From Butyrivibrio proteoclasticus B316 (lineage in GTDB: Bacteria > Bacillota > Clostridia > Lachnospirales > Lachnospiraceae): 64,000 nt of DNA. Position numbers and translations under genes: made by a program. The notes under the pieces are model-generated. The model worked only from the letters and a program-made list of their open reading frames with translations, made no database searches and had not been told where the DNA came from. The DNA lies in NCBI RefSeq assembly GCF_000145035.1, contig NC_014387.1, forward strand, positions 2,346,001 through 2,410,000, given 5' to 3'. Shown in pieces: positions 23,379-32,712 of the stretch (the first letter of the stretch is position 1; every line of letters starts with the position of its first letter).

Positions 23379-23404
23379 ACCTTATACCTTATACCTTATA
23401 CCTT
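23377..23404. repeat. four tandem ATACCTT units
   Basis: A perfect 7-bp tandem repeat, four copies, running from the end of array B into the stop codon of the ArsC-family gene. Likely slippage-prone. Confidence 0.85.
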
Positions 23405-23744
23405 ATTCCCACTTTTTCCACACATCCGGCTGATAGCCAAGGGTAGACTGCTTCCCGTTTCTAACCACCGGAGTCTTGATGATCTGCTGAGACTCAAGCA
23501 GCTTCTCAAGCTTATCCTCGTCAGCAATATATTGGAAAAGAGCTACTGCATCCTTGTCCTTTGCATCTGGATTCACCAGATTGGCGATTCCACCATTTGC
23601 TGAAGCAACTGATGTAAGTTCACCCTTACTCATGCCTTTTTCCTTCATATCAATAAACTGATACTTAATGCCACGCTCTTTAAAAAAGCGTTCTGCCTTC
23701 TTGGTATCATTGCACTTTTTGGTGCCAAAAATCTGTATATTCAT
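23403..23744 (-). CDS. ArsC/Spx family thioredoxin-fold protein
   Basis: A 113-residue ArsC-family protein. FGTKKCNDTKKAERFFKERG holds the single active-site cysteine (CNDT rather than the CxxC of Spx). IKYQFIDMKEKGMSKGEL and the cis-proline segment IIKTPVVRNGK complete the thioredoxin-like fold. Family members include glutaredoxin-dependent arsenate reductases and YffB/YusI-like proteins without known substrates; no ars genes are nearby, so arsenate reduction is not assured. AGGGAG precedes the ATG. The stop codon lies in the ATACCTT repeat. Confidence 0.8.
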   Translation of the reverse strand: MNIQIFGTKKCNDTKKAERFFKERGIKYQFIDMKEKGMSKGELTSVASANGGIANLVNPDAKDKDAVALFQYIADEDKLEKLLESQQIIKTPVVRNGKQSTLGYQPDVWKKWE

Positions 23745-23934
23745 AAATACTCCCTAATGTTCAATTGCAGCTATAGATTCTTCTTCCAAATAATTAATTC
23801 TATTCATCTTTGGTTCACAACTACAATAGATATAAATCATGTCCGCATAGTATATCACAGAAAGGTAAGTTATTGGACAAAGTTATATTATTAAGTTATA
23901 TGATTGATTGAATTGATTACGTATTATTCCGTGC

Positions 23935-24441
23935 CTATAAAATATTAATCATTGAATCTAAGGAATTTCTTTTCTTATTGCCTAAAAGACTTTTAAAATC
24001 ATCAGAGCGATATCCTAAATCCAAAAAACAGATAGGATAGATATTTTCCTGCAAATTAAAGACTTTTTGTGTTTGCTTAACATCATTGACTCCAGCCCAA
24101 CAAGTATCTAATCCAATATCAGTAGCAGCAAGCATCATATGTGTTGCAACAATTGTTCCATCCATTAAATAACTGTTTCCACCCTGAAAATTACTAGCAG
24201 CATCCTTGTCAGCACATACCAATATAACCATAGGTGCTCCATAACGGCAAGGATGAACACTATCCATTTTTTGAAGTGCTTCTTCACTTTTTAATATATA
24301 TATGCGTTGTGGCTGTTTATTGAAAGCAGTTGGCGCCATACGTCCCGCTTCTAAAATATATTTAACCTGTTCTTCATTTGGTTTCTGATTACTGTACTTA
24401 CGAACAGACTCTCTTGATTCTATAACTGTCTTAAATTCCAT
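23935..24441 (-). CDS. nitroreductase family protein
   Basis: A complete 168-residue FMN-dependent nitroreductase. VIESRESVRKYSNQKP gives the FMN-phosphate arginines, ILEAGRMAPTAFNKQPQRIY the flavin contact helix, DGTIVATHMMLAATDIGLDT the central helix and ICFLDLGYRSDDF the end. These enzymes reduce nitro compounds, quinones or flavins with NAD(P)H. A short peptide frame lies just upstream behind the same promoter. The truncated nitroreductase at 12321 is a different, diverged paralogue. Confidence 0.9.
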   Translation of the reverse strand: MEFKTVIESRESVRKYSNQKPNEEQVKYILEAGRMAPTAFNKQPQRIYILKSEEALQKMDSVHPCRYGAPMVILVCADKDAASNFQGGNSYLMDGTIVATHMMLAATDIGLDTCWAGVNDVKQTQKVFNLQENIYPICFLDLGYRSDDFKSLLGNKKRNSLDSMINIL

Positions 24442-24477
24442 CTATAAATCTCCTTTTTTGCTTTGTTAATACAACTC

Positions 24478-24540
24478 CTATAAAAGATATAGAAATTCCC
24501 CAAAGAACCCAAAGGTCCAACATAACATAGCAAATTTCAT
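24478..24540 (-). CDS. possible 20-residue leader peptide upstream of nitroreductase
   Basis: ATG 24540 has a perfect AGGAGG nine bases upstream and lies 30 bases downstream of a consensus promoter. The frame reads MKFAMLCWTFGFFGEFLYLL and stops, 36 bases before the nitroreductase ATG. A second overlapping frame (MLDLWVLWGISISFIG then VVLTKQKRRFIDGI) also looks like a small membrane peptide. Either is a leader or small membrane protein; neither is recognised. Confidence 0.4.
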   Translation of the reverse strand: MKFAMLCWTFGFFGEFLYLL

Positions 24541-24573
24541 AAATGGTTTCCTCCTTCATTTGAATCATAATTC

Positions 24574-24603
24574 ATTATACGGGCTAATTTTTTTAAATGT
24601 CAG
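24574..24603 (-). promoter_or_regulatory. promoter of the leader peptide-nitroreductase unit
   Basis: CTGACA (24598-24603), an 18-bp spacer and a perfect TATAAT (24574-24579) on the minus strand. Confidence 0.65.
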
Positions 24604-24621
24604 TAAAACTTTTTCATAACA

Positions 24622-24646
24622 CAAAAAGACCAGCCGAAGCCAGTCT
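24622..24646 (-). terminator. terminator after the nine-repeat lipoprotein gene
   Basis: AGACTGGC-TTCG-GCTGGTCT with a TTTTTG tail; the loop is a stable UUCG tetraloop. It lies 19 bases after the stop. Confidence 0.75.
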
Positions 24647-24664
24647 AATTGTTTTATTTATTCC

Positions 24665-27600
24665 TTACTCCACAGGCTCGATACTCACAGAAAGTCTTCC
24701 GCCATCGTAGCTGTCGTTTCCGTCAGGATCCACAGCAAATATGATCTCGTCACCCTTTTTCACTTCATATTCCTGATAAAAATCTTTTTTGATCTCTGTG
24801 CTGAAATTGCCCTGCGTATCTCCGCCAATCCAAAGCTTCTCATCCCCGTTAAGGAATATTCTCATACAGGTTCCGTTGGCATCAGGATCTTCGCTGTTAG
24901 GAAACTTCACATATTCTCCGCTGATCCTGATACTTCCATCGTTTGCTGCGATCCAGAGATAAGCTGCATTTCTGCCATTTCCCGGCTCTACAAAGTCCCT
25001 TTTAAGCTCAGGTTTTCCGCTATTATAGTATCTTTCATTATCAGAATCATAGGAAAGCTCTGTAAAATTCTTGCCGTTCCAGTCGCACATTCCGTAGTGC
25101 CAGCCATCTGAGCCCTGTTCGCCGAAAGCGCCAGCAATACTTGTGCTATTGCTCCTGCCTTCGCTATCAGAGTCATCTTCTCCGGGATTCAAAGGGTCTT
25201 CACCGGGTTCGGGCTTATCTCCATTTTCATTTTCATCAGAACCCTTGTCAGCATCTTTGATAACTACAGAAAGTCTTCCGCCATCGTAGCTGTCGTTTCC
25301 GTCAGGATCTACGGCAAACATCACGATGTCACCTTCGTGAACGATATACTCTTCATCGAATGTTATCTCTTTTTCAGAATCAAAGTTGCCCTGGGTAATT
25401 CCACCAAACCACTTCTTTTCTTCGCCGTTTACGAAAATTCTCATGCAAATGCCGTTGGCATCAGGGTCTTCATTATTGGCAAACTTGGTGTAGCTTCCGC
25501 AAACCTTTATTTTACCTGTATTAGCTGCTTCCCATCTGTATGCAGCGTTTCTGCCATTTCCGGGCTCTACAAAATCCCTTTTCAGCTCAGGTTTTCCGTT
25601 ATTATAGTATCTTTCATTATCAGGATCATAGGAAAGCTCTTCAAAGTTCTTTCCATCCCAGTCGCACATTCCATAGGTCCAGCCATCTGTGCCCTGCTCA
25701 CCAAATGATTCAAAGAGATTAGTGTTGTTAGTCCGCAGCTTTTCACCTTCAGCCTTCTCTTTTGCCGCATAAACACTCACAGACAATCTACCTGCGTCAT
25801 AGGCTATATTATTCTTTCCGTCAATAACAAATGAAAGCTTATCACCTCTCCTGACGTCAAGCTGAGTAAACATGAAGTCTGCCTTGTTATCATTACCATC
25901 TCCCTGCAAAACCGCTATATCTTTTTCCTCAAGAAGCTCTTCATTTAAGAACACCTTAAGTCCCACACCATCCGGATAATCAGGATTCGCGTCAGTCTGC
26001 CCGAATTTGGTATAGTCGCCAAGCACATCGATTTTTCCATCTTCGTACACTACCCATTGATATATTGCTGCCTTCTTCTCTCCGGGATGAACAAAGTCTT
26101 TCTTCATTTCGAGATTCTTATTGGAAGGAGAAATAAAAGCAGTCTTATCCTCATTAGTATATACAAGGACTTTTGCACTGTTTAAGTCTTTTCCTTCAAG
26201 GAACCACCATCCGTCCTTACCCTGCTCGAATGATTCAAGATTACCGAGTACAGTGTTGTTGGTCCTGACTTCATCGCCTACTGAAACCTTGATTCCTTCA
26301 GAATCAGCAATATCAATTTCAAGCCTTCCTCCGTCCCAGGCATTATTCCTGTTGCAGCCTATGTCAAAAGTAAGGATGTCTCCCTTCTTAACCTGCAGTT
26401 TTTCGATGTTTACAGCTCTTGCATTATCGTTTCCTTCACCTTTCGAGCAGTTGCAAACAGTGTTATACAGTCTGGAGTTATTCTTGAAGATATCGATAGT
26501 TACGCCGTCAGGCCAGTCTGCATTGGAATCTTCATGGCCAAACTTCACATACTGACCGGTTATATCTATTTCTCCGTCAACTGCCACAACCCATTTGTAC
26601 ATTGCATCGGCATTGAGCCTTGGCTGCACAAAGTCCTTCTTCACTTCGAGGCCGCTTAATTTTCTTGAAATAAACCCTGTTCCATCAGCAGTCTTCTTTG
26701 ACAAAACCTCTGCTTTGTCTATTCTTCTGCCTTCAAGATAGTACCAACCGTTACTGCCCTGCTCCCCAAAATCATAAGAAAGATTTGCATAGTTCCTCCC
26801 GCTGTTATTGACCATCTTCATGGTCCTAAGCTCTGCATCTTCGATCACAAAAGTGAAGTTTCCGCCGTCATAAGCGGTATTTGCCTTTCCATCTACCAAA
26901 AGAGTAATGCAATCTCCGGCACGTACCTCAACATCCTCTACTGACAGATCCTTCGTGATCTTCTCATCGGTAAGTGGCGCGAAATCCTCTTTTTTCAGGA
27001 CTTCTCTGTTCTTGAAAAGATACACTGTCACGCCGTCCGGCCAATCCGGATTTTTATCTTCATTAAGAAGTTTTGTATAGGATGCCATTATGTCGATCTT
27101 GCCGTTTTTAGCTGCAACCCACTTCACATTTGCAGATCTTCCCTTGTTAGCAGGCATGATGAAATCACGTTTTATCTCTATTCCGTCAAGAGTCGTGTAT
27201 TTCTCGCCATTTTCTTCAAGTCGCTCAACGTTCACAGCAAAGTATGGATCCTGATAGTATCCTGACTGGAAGCACCAGCCGTTTTCTCCCTGCTTTCCAA
27301 AATCATCCTGGAGTGATGCGTTGTTTGAACGGCCTTTATCCCAATTTATAACGTCTCTCTCTGTCTGTCCCGTAAGCGCAGACAATCCCTTTATGGAAAA
27401 CTCATAAAGACCTGCATCATAGGCATTGTTTTCCTTACAATTGATGACCATTGATATATAGTCATCCTTGGCAACATCAAGTTCTGCAACATCAAGTCTT
27501 TTGGTAATTTCATTGAGTTCAGCATCAAAATCCTGCTGAACTAAAACTGTGCCGTTATGATACAGTGTCACCCTTGTTCCATCCGGCCAATCCGGATTTT

Positions 27601-29728
27601 TATCCTCGTTCTTAAGCTTTGTATATGAAGCATCAATCCTGATCGTTCCATTCTGGGCCACTTTCCACTTGATAACTGCGGACTTGCCCTTTCCGGGATT
27701 CACAAAATCTCTCTTTATCTCCAGATCGCGTGAATCAATGTATCGCTCTTCATCAGGGCTGTATTTTCGCATATTGTAGGCGACGAACGGAGCATCTCCT
27801 ATGCTTTCCTGGTAGAACCAACCATTTTTCCCCTGCTCACCAAAATCATATTTAACATCAGCAAAGTTCTGCCTTGTCTCGCATTCGTTGATCGATATAT
27901 CATTTTCTGTGGTAACATCGGTGAGATCAAAAACGGAAAACTCGTATTTTCCCGCGTCATAGGCGTTGTTTTCCTTACAATTGATGACCATGGAAATATA
28001 GTCGTCCTTCTTTACTTTTAAAGACTCAACATCCATGCGCTTAGATATTTCCTGCTTGGTGTCTGGCGCAAATTCCTCCTGTGCAAGAACCGTATTATTA
28101 TGATAAAGAGTAACCCTGGTTCCGTCCGGCCAGCTTGGATTCTTATCCTCGTTCTTAAACTTGGTATAGGAAGTATTAAGCCTGATTGTTCCTGTTTTTG
28201 CGACCTTCCATTTGATCACAGCAGATTTTCCTTTTCCGGGACTTACAAAATCGCTCTTTATCTCCAGGTAGCTGCTGTCAAAATATCTGTACTCCTTTTC
28301 GTCAAAGATGCGCATATTGCATACATCATTTGGGTCATCTCCATAACCTTCCTGGTAGAACCAGCCGTTTTCTCCCTGTTTGCCAAAGTCATATTTAACG
28401 TCTGCGTAGTTTTCTCTTGTATCATCTCCGGCAATAACAACGTCTTTTTCGGTTGTTGCACCGGTCCTGTCAAGGATTGCAATATCGAATGCGCCGCCAT
28501 CGTAAGACGCATTTCCTCCTGCATCAACCACAAAGTATAATCTGTCTGACGTGCTTACGCTTACATTCTTTTCCCTGAAAGAAATCTCATTCTTGCCCTT
28601 CTTTGGTGCTGCAACTTTTTGGGAAAAAAGCTTTTCTCTGTTCCTGTAGACAGAGACAGTTACACCATCCGGCCAGTCAGGATTTCCGTCGTTTTGCTCA
28701 AACTTAGTGTAAGTTCCTCTTATTTCAACGGCACCATCGACTGCAGGCTGCCAGCATAGCATTGCCTCATCATTTATTGATGGATGAATAAAGAACTGGC
28801 TGATTGAAAGATTTGGAGATGTAGAATTCATGTACTCTCCGTTCTTTTCTGTTGATACAAGTCTCGCCTGTGAAACGCTTTTTCCGCACATATAAGTCCA
28901 GCCGTTATTCCCCTGATGGCCGAAATCATCAATGGAATAAGCATTATTATCAATTCTGTCTGTATCCTTTTTCGCTGTAGGACCGCCGGCATTTACATCG
29001 GAAATGGCAACATATAATGAACCACCGTCGTAAGCGTTGTTCATGTTCGGATCCACAACAAAGTACAGACTTTCCAGCTCATCGACATGTATATCTTTTA
29101 AGGACTCTTCTACAACTTCTTCCTTGTCTGTCTTTGCATCGACCTTGTATCTTCCAATAGGTTCATCCCCCTTGTAAACATACAGTGTTACGCCATCAGG
29201 ATACATGGGATTTTTATCATTATTTACGTTTTTGACATATGCAAGGTCAATATTTATATCTCCGCCCTTTGCAGCTCGCCACTCCAGTATTGATGCGACT
29301 TCCTCCGCAGTATGAATAAAATTGGACTTTATCTCTAATCCCTTTTGTCCGGGCTGAAAGTATCTCTCTCCATCATAGGATTCAAGTCTCTTAGACCTTG
29401 CCGGGTCCTGTGATGATCCATATCTGTAAAACCATCCGTTATTTCCCTGCTCTCCAAAATCTGCAACGTTAAAAGCATTATTGGTGCGGTTTTCATCATC
29501 AACAAATTCCGGTTCGATATAGTCATGCGAAATAAAAGATGAAGGCCATGAATTCGCAAGCGCAACAATCTCATCCTCGATTGTTACTATAGCTGACTGC
29601 TGAAGTGCTTCTTCCCTAGTTCCGCATGCCGCAATTCCTGTGCAGGTTGCAACGATCGCGAGCATTCCCCCGAGTGCAACTTTATATTTTGATGCAACTG
29701 CCACTACTTTTTTTAAATCTAACCCCAT
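24665..29728 (-). CDS. giant surface lipoprotein with nine tandem beta-rich repeats
   Basis: A 1687-residue protein with a signal sequence ending in a lipobox (TGIAAC, Cys35), so membrane-anchored and outside the cell. Residues about 85-1687 are nine repeats of roughly 160-180 residues. Each opens with FGxQGxxGWxY and has a middle WxxAxxGxIxIxxxYxKF strand pair, a PDGVxVxxYxN segment (PDANGxCMRIFxNG in the last two) and a final NxAYDGGxxxxxI. Repeats 3-4 and 8-9 are the most alike. An acidic linker (GSDENENGDKPEPGEDPLN) separates repeats 8 and 9. No catalytic motif is visible; the look is of a carbohydrate-binding or adhesive jelly-roll. It is 17 bp downstream of the GH32 lipoprotein gene, so binding fructan for that enzyme is a reasonable guess. 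Confidence 0.8.
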   Translation of the reverse strand: MGLDLKKVVAVASKYKVALGGMLAIVATCTGIAACGTREEALQQSAIVTIEDEIVALANSWPSSFISHDYIEPEFVDDENRTNNAFNVADFGEQGNNGWFYRYGSSQDPARSKRLESYDGERYFQPGQKGLEIKSNFIHTAEEVASILEWRAAKGGDINIDLAYVKNVNNDKNPMYPDGVTLYVYKGDEPIGRYKVDAKTDKEEVVEESLKDIHVDELESLYFVVDPNMNNAYDGGSLYVAISDVNAGGPTAKKDTDRIDNNAYSIDDFGHQGNNGWTYMCGKSVSQARLVSTEKNGEYMNSTSPNLSISQFFIHPSINDEAMLCWQPAVDGAVEIRGTYTKFEQNDGNPDWPDGVTVSVYRNREKLFSQKVAAPKKGKNEISFREKNVSVSTSDRLYFVVDAGGNASYDGGAFDIAILDRTGATTEKDVVIAGDDTRENYADVKYDFGKQGENGWFYQEGYGDDPNDVCNMRIFDEKEYRYFDSSYLEIKSDFVSPGKGKSAVIKWKVAKTGTIRLNTSYTKFKNEDKNPSWPDGTRVTLYHNNTVLAQEEFAPDTKQEISKRMDVESLKVKKDDYISMVINCKENNAYDAGKYEFSVFDLTDVTTENDISINECETRQNFADVKYDFGEQGKNGWFYQESIGDAPFVAYNMRKYSPDEERYIDSRDLEIKRDFVNPGKGKSAVIKWKVAQNGTIRIDASYTKLKNEDKNPDWPDGTRVTLYHNGTVLVQQDFDAELNEITKRLDVAELDVAKDDYISMVINCKENNAYDAGLYEFSIKGLSALTGQTERDVINWDKGRSNNASLQDDFGKQGENGWCFQSGYYQDPYFAVNVERLEENGEKYTTLDGIEIKRDFIMPANKGRSANVKWVAAKNGKIDIMASYTKLLNEDKNPDWPDGVTVYLFKNREVLKKEDFAPLTDEKITKDLSVEDVEVRAGDCITLLVDGKANTAYDGGNFTFVIEDAELRTMKMVNNSGRNYANLSYDFGEQGSNGWYYLEGRRIDKAEVLSKKTADGTGFISRKLSGLEVKKDFVQPRLNADAMYKWVVAVDGEIDITGQYVKFGHEDSNADWPDGVTIDIFKNNSRLYNTVCNCSKGEGNDNARAVNIEKLQVKKGDILTFDIGCNRNNAWDGGRLEIDIADSEGIKVSVGDEVRTNNTVLGNLESFEQGKDGWWFLEGKDLNSAKVLVYTNEDKTAFISPSNKNLEMKKDFVHPGEKKAAIYQWVVYEDGKIDVLGDYTKFGQTDANPDYPDGVGLKVFLNEELLEEKDIAVLQGDGNDNKADFMFTQLDVRRGDKLSFVIDGKNNIAYDAGRLSVSVYAAKEKAEGEKLRTNNTNLFESFGEQGTDGWTYGMCDWDGKNFEELSYDPDNERYYNNGKPELKRDFVEPGNGRNAAYRWEAANTGKIKVCGSYTKFANNEDPDANGICMRIFVNGEEKKWFGGITQGNFDSEKEITFDEEYIVHEGDIVMFAVDPDGNDSYDGGRLSVVIKDADKGSDENENGDKPEPGEDPLNPGEDDSDSEGRSNSTSIAGAFGEQGSDGWHYGMCDWNGKNFTELSYDSDNERYYNSGKPELKRDFVEPGNGRNAAYLWIAANDGSIRISGEYVKFPNSEDPDANGTCMRIFLNGDEKLWIGGDTQGNFSTEIKKDFYQEYEVKKGDEIIFAVDPDGNDSYDGGRLSVSIEPVE

Positions 29729-29745
29729 AACATTCCACTCTTTCC

Positions 29746-31284
29746 TTACTTAAATGCCTTCAAATCTTCAAAACTTACCTTTGATTCAACACTAAACACC
29801 CCAAAATCAGAGCCCTGTGACATGTACATTCTTGTTGTGAAAGCAATCTCATCGTTGACATACATGCACACAACGCCGTCTGCAACAAGCAGTGAAACAT
29901 TCAGCTCATTTTTATCTGCTAAATTGAAATCAACATATGACTGAGCAGTTCTTTCCATAATATTGCTGCCGTTGTAGAACTCAATCCTGTTGTTGGCGCC
30001 GTTAAACACAATGTTCAGGTTTCCGACACTTTCTTCGTTTGTATCAAAGCAGAACCCAAACATACCGTCTTTATCAAAACCCCTGATTGTGGTCTTAATA
30101 AGGTAACTGCCAAGAAGTTCCTTAAATCCCGCCATCTCATATTTTTCACCGGCAAAAGATATAACGCCCTCCGAAAGAGAAGCTGAATCAGTCATCTTGA
30201 CCGGTGTAAGCGAAAGCTCATTAGATAAAAGCTTTTCAAGCTCAGGGTTTAAAACAGGTGTGAGGCTTCCATCTTCATGCTGCACAAGCTTATGAGTGAC
30301 CATATTTCCGCCCCAGTCGTAGTCCTCACTGTCTGTATGATTTTTCTTCGTTCCGTTCCATCCGACAACATATAAGTTCTCTCCGTCTGTCTCCATTCTT
30401 CCTGCATAGAAGCCGTTGCAGTCAAAGATGTCCTGTGAAGGGATCTCAAACGGGCCCTCAAAATTGTCTGCTATCCTGTAATGAACAAGCCTGTGAGGCC
30501 ACTGATCAGAGAATGACAAGTACCACTTTCCTTTATAAGAAAGGAGTGTCGGGCATTCCAGATTTGAATCGGTTCCCATATCATTTTCAAAGAAAACACC
30601 GGCATCTTCCCAGCTCTTTAAGTCCTCTGAAGTGTATCTTGCAATGACTCCGATGTTGTTCTGTCTTGTTGCAACAAGCATTGAATAGCACTTTTCTGAT
30701 TCAACATAGAAAACAAACGGATCCCTGAAGTCGTTCTGTGCATAATTCTCGTTTGCATAAAGTGTGTCTTCGGGAATCTTTTCCCAATTTATAAGATCGC
30801 TGCTGACAGCATGCATCACTGCTTCTTTTGGCTCAAACATATCGTTATGTCCTGTATAAAAAGCATGGTACTTACCGTCATTTCCCTTTATTACACTTCC
30901 GGTTCCAAGAGCTATGTCCTGGTCTTCTACAGCGTCTCCATAATTCAAAACAACTCCCTTGTCATCATATGAGGCAAAGTCTGTAGTCTGCATCAGCCCC
31001 CAAGGGTGATATCCCTGCTTACCGTCTCTTAGGTCTGCCAGGTAAAAGACATTGTACTTTCCCTCGTCGTAAAACGGCATTGTATCGCCCACAAGTCCCT
31101 CCACTGATGCCGGAAAAACGATATGATCTTCAATGTTCTCTCCCAGATACTTTTCATCCGCTGACTGCACGGTTTCCTCTGTTGTTTCATCTAAAGTAGT
31201 ATCCGGTTCTGCGGCTTTGGATGAGCATCCAACACTGGAGATGGTCATAATGCCAATCAAAAGCAATGTTTTTATTCTATGCAT
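29746..31284 (-). CDS. GH32 family lipoprotein (fructan/levan hydrolase-like)
   Basis: A 512-residue lipoprotein (ISSVGC lipobox, Cys20) with a Thr/Glu-rich linker and then a GH32 five-blade propeller. The triad is in place: Asp67 in LVGDTMPFYDEGKYNVFYLA (nucleophile; the usual WMNDPNG is reduced), Asp188 in NDFRDPFVFY (RDP motif) and Glu243 in SNLECPTLLSYKGKW (EC motif, acid/base). A C-terminal beta-sandwich runs from about residue 370 (FAGEKYEMAG to FEDLKAFK). Family members release fructose from levan, inulin or sucrose. The divergent LacI gene and operator repeats point to induction by the sugar. AGGGAGG precedes the ATG. Confidence 0.85.
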   Translation of the reverse strand: MHRIKTLLLIGIMTISSVGCSSKAAEPDTTLDETTEETVQSADEKYLGENIEDHIVFPASVEGLVGDTMPFYDEGKYNVFYLADLRDGKQGYHPWGLMQTTDFASYDDKGVVLNYGDAVEDQDIALGTGSVIKGNDGKYHAFYTGHNDMFEPKEAVMHAVSSDLINWEKIPEDTLYANENYAQNDFRDPFVFYVESEKCYSMLVATRQNNIGVIARYTSEDLKSWEDAGVFFENDMGTDSNLECPTLLSYKGKWYLSFSDQWPHRLVHYRIADNFEGPFEIPSQDIFDCNGFYAGRMETDGENLYVVGWNGTKKNHTDSEDYDWGGNMVTHKLVQHEDGSLTPVLNPELEKLLSNELSLTPVKMTDSASLSEGVISFAGEKYEMAGFKELLGSYLIKTTIRGFDKDGMFGFCFDTNEESVGNLNIVFNGANNRIEFYNGSNIMERTAQSYVDFNLADKNELNVSLLVADGVVCMYVNDEIAFTTRMYMSQGSDFGVFSVESKVSFEDLKAFK

Positions 31285-31326
31285 AATTCCTCCCTTAGTG
31301 CTTTTGCACTATCACTTGACAGAAAC

Positions 31327-31460
31327 AATATAGCATTATGTGTCATTTGTATCAATCTAAAAGTGCATATGACACAATTTTTCGTGAAATTCAGTGTTTT
31401 ATGGGTTTATTTTTTGTGAATTATGCACACTTGTCATACAGAAATTGGTGCATTTGACAC
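31327..31460. promoter_or_regulatory. divergent GH32/LacI control region with repeated operators
   Basis: The GH32 promoter on the minus strand is TTGATA, 17 bp, TATATT (31350-31355 and 31327-31332). GTGCATATGACAC (31363-31375) and GTGCATTTGACAC (31448-31460) are near-identical sites on the plus strand, 85 bases apart. A third, inverted copy (GTGTCATTTGTAT, 31340-31352) lies between -35 and -10. A fourth weaker one is TGCACACTTGTCAT (31424-31437). The spacing and overlap suggest looping repression by the adjacent LacI protein. An AGTGC-TTTT-GCACT hairpin (31297-31310) sits next to the GH32 ribosome binding site. Confidence 0.65.
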
Positions 31461-31530
31461 ATTGTTATTGCAGCGTTATGATATTTACCGAATATAAAAA
31501 GACTCAGAAAGTATTGAGGAGACATCCATT

Positions 31531-32589
31531 ATGGGAAAAAGAGTAACATTACAGGAAATTGCAGACGCACTTGGAATGTCAAGAAATACCGTTTCCAGAG
31601 CACTTAACAACTCAGGAAGCGTATCTTCGGAAACCAGGAGTAAGATCTGTCAGATGGCTACAGCCATGGGCTACAAGCAGTTTAGTTTAGTTGATACCGC
31701 TGATACAGCAACAAGTACGCTCTTAGCATTAAAGGACGGCAAGACAGAAATAGCCCTGTTCACTCATTCTTTTCCTGGTGCATCCCATTCAGGAAACAAG
31801 CTTCTTGAGGCATTTCAGAACAGAATAGATTCACTAGGCTACAAGCTTTCAATCAACATTATTAAAGATAATGATATTGAATCCTTAAGCCTCCCAACTA
31901 ATTTTTCCATGGACAATATAGCAGGAATTCTCTGTATAGAGCTCTTTTCCGAAAAATACAGCAAATTCCTCTGCAGCCTGAATATTCCCATTCTCTTTGT
32001 AGATACCCCTGTTCTTCATAAATTCGGATTGGCAGCTGATACTCTCTACATGGAGAATGTTACAAGCGTCTACCGCCTGATCAGTTCATTTATCCAAAGC
32101 GGAAAGAGAAACATCTCATTTGTTGGTGACAGATTCCATTGCCAGTCCTTCAATGAGAGGTGGCAGGCCTACGTTTCAGCCATGACAGATAGCGGGATTG
32201 GCATCGACACCGGATCCTGTATTCTTGATGACGACTCGATTCCGTACAAAGATACAGATTATCTCGCAGCAAGGATCAGCGAGCTTGGGAAAATGCCTGA
32301 AGTTTTCTTTTGTGCCAACGATTACATTGCAATCTGCACCATAAAGGCCCTTAGGCAGCTTGGTAAAAAAGTTCCGAAGGACGTTGCGGTCTGCGGATTT
32401 GATAATGCGCCCGAAGCCACCATCATCGAGCCAAGTCTTACCACGGTGAAGATACATTCAAGCTCCATGGGCTTTATTGCTGCGGATATTCTGCTTTCCA
32501 GGATCGCAAATCCAAATACTCCTTACAAAAAAACATATGTAGAAACAGATATCATAATAAGAGAATCAACCGGAAATACGATTAAATAA
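31531..32589 (+). CDS. LacI family transcriptional regulator
   Basis: A 352-residue LacI/GalR regulator. The helix-turn-helix and hinge helix are clear: VTLQEIADALGMSRNTVSRA, then LNNSGSVSSETRSKI. A sugar-binding periplasmic-protein-like core follows, with VGDRFHCQSFNERWQAY, FFCANDYIAICTIKAL and CGFDNAPEATIIEPSLTTV. It is divergent from the GH32 gene, with repeated 13-bp sites between them, so it most likely represses the GH32-lipoprotein operon until a fructose-related sugar binds, and also represses itself. The hinge is longer than in classical LacI (SLVDTADTATSTLLALKDGK). Confidence 0.9.
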   Translation: MGKRVTLQEIADALGMSRNTVSRALNNSGSVSSETRSKICQMATAMGYKQFSLVDTADTATSTLLALKDGKTEIALFTHSFPGASHSGNKLLEAFQNRIDSLGYKLSINIIKDNDIESLSLPTNFSMDNIAGILCIELFSEKYSKFLCSLNIPILFVDTPVLHKFGLAADTLYMENVTSVYRLISSFIQSGKRNISFVGDRFHCQSFNERWQAYVSAMTDSGIGIDTGSCILDDDSIPYKDTDYLAARISELGKMPEVFFCANDYIAICTIKALRQLGKKVPKDVAVCGFDNAPEATIIEPSLTTVKIHSSSMGFIAADILLSRIANPNTPYKKTYVETDIIIRESTGNTIK

Positions 32590-32634
32590 ACTACACTTTT
32601 TAAAATATCATTGACAGACCATTCACATGACAAA

Positions 32635-32675
32635 AATCAGCTCAATTCCGCATGATTAGCTGATTTGAGCTGATT
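32635..32675. terminator. bidirectional hairpin between lacI-type gene and xpt
   Basis: AATCAGCTCAA and TTTGAGCTGATT are near-perfect arms around an 18-base loop, placed between the convergent regulator and xpt genes. Confidence 0.6.
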
Positions 32676-32712
32676 ACTTGTATTGACTCTATTTAGTTAA
32701 GCCAGTAAATGA

